Source of the DNA: Bryobacteraceae bacterium
Lineage (GTDB): Bacteria > Acidobacteriota > Terriglobia > Bryobacterales > Bryobacteraceae
Length of the DNA stretch: 12,487 bases
Reading direction: 5' to 3'
Assembly: GCA_030039005.1 (NCBI GenBank)
Contig: JASHQT010000480.1
Location: 1 to 12,487 of the forward strand
Shown here: positions 12,360-12,487 of the stretch, piece after piece
Position numbering within the stretch: the first letter of the stretch is position 1
Layout: each line of letters begins with the position of its first letter
Notes under the pieces: generated by a model
What the model saw: the letters and a program-made list of their open reading frames with translations, nothing else
The model's database searches: none
Told to the model about the DNA's origin: nothing
Translations under genes and position numbers: made by a program

Positions 12360-12487
12360 AGAGCCTGTGGTTTCTGGCTTCCGTCCTGTCACTCGTGACG
12401 GTCTGTGCGGTCGGGGCGCAAACGCCCGCCCCGTTGCCTCACATCGTCGGGACGTGGAAGCTGAATCCGGAAAAATCCAACTTGCGC
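12356..12487 (+). CDS. Secreted protein with GTWKLNPEKS motif, 3' end outside window
   Basis: The first 44 residues of a gene cut by the window end. It starts with GTG at 12356, overlapping the hydrolase stop by 4 bases. M-K-S-L-W-F-L-A-S-V-L-S-L-V-T-V-C-A-V-G is a clear signal peptide, likely cut after G-A near residue 21. The mature part begins Q-T-P-A-P-L-P and leads into 'IVGTWKLNPEKSNLR', a lipocalin-like opening that I know from many small secreted proteins annotated in Acidobacteriota, whose function is unknown. Overlap with the hydrolase gene suggests joint expression. What follows residue 44 cannot be said. Confidence 0.75.
   Translation, partial: MKSLWFLASVLSLVTVCAVGAQTPAPLPHIVGTWKLNPEKSNLR

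Noticed and set aside
11379..12392. 337-codon minus-strand open frame over the metallo-hydrolase.
   Set aside because: The plus-strand frame has the H-x-H-x-D-H motif and a signal peptide; the reverse frame has neither a domain nor a translation start signal.

Overview
The window is GC-rich chromosomal DNA from a bacterium, most likely an Acidobacteriota member (class not resolvable by eye). The reasons are indirect: a lysS-lolC/E overlapping pair, a secreted protein with a 'GTWKLNPEKS'-type start, a HutI-like/FtcD/LipA cluster, and gene starts lying 3-12 bases downstream of -10-like hexamers. There is no rRNA, tRNA, CRISPR array, insertion sequence or phage gene. Coding density is high and no gene-free stretch exceeds 300 bases.

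Layout from left to right. (1) 1-687: a small two-helix membrane protein of DUF3592 type, possibly cut by the window edge, overlaps by 4 bases a short gene that looks like the C-terminal half of a DUF1778/TacA-type antitoxin without its DNA-binding half and without a toxin. (2) 944-3570: lysyl-tRNA synthetase (lysS) overlaps by 4 bases a LolC/LolE-type lipoprotein-export permease. The ATPase gene (lolD) that often follows is not there. (3) 3500-5758, minus strand: an RsuA/RluB pseudouridine synthase, a 59-residue Gln/Asn-rich small protein, and a radical SAM/SPASM enzyme. The last one runs 71 bases antisense into the permease gene. (4) 5777-8508, plus strand: a HutI-like amidohydrolase-fold protein that has lost its metal-binding residues, glutamate formimidoyltransferase (10-base overlap) and lipoyl synthase. 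(5) 8520-9524, minus strand: a lower-GC GIY-YIG protein and a secreted cupin. (6) 9590-10741: an iron-containing alcohol dehydrogenase or maleylacetate-reductase-like enzyme. (7) 10770-11231, minus strand: a zinc-ribbon/DUF4870-like membrane protein. (8) 11331 to the end: a secreted metallo-beta-lactamase-fold hydrolase overlapping by 4 bases a second secreted protein cut by the window end.

Much of this is housekeeping: translation (lysS, rRNA modification), lipoprotein sorting, lipoylation and folate one-carbon chemistry. The less ordinary parts are the degenerate HutI homologue kept as an intact gene next to FtcD, the small Gln/Asn-rich gene with a strong ribosome binding site beside a radical SAM/SPASM enzyme (a conceivable but unproven peptide/maturase pair), the antitoxin fragment, and two divergent intergenic regions whose -10 elements form palindromes able to fire in both directions.
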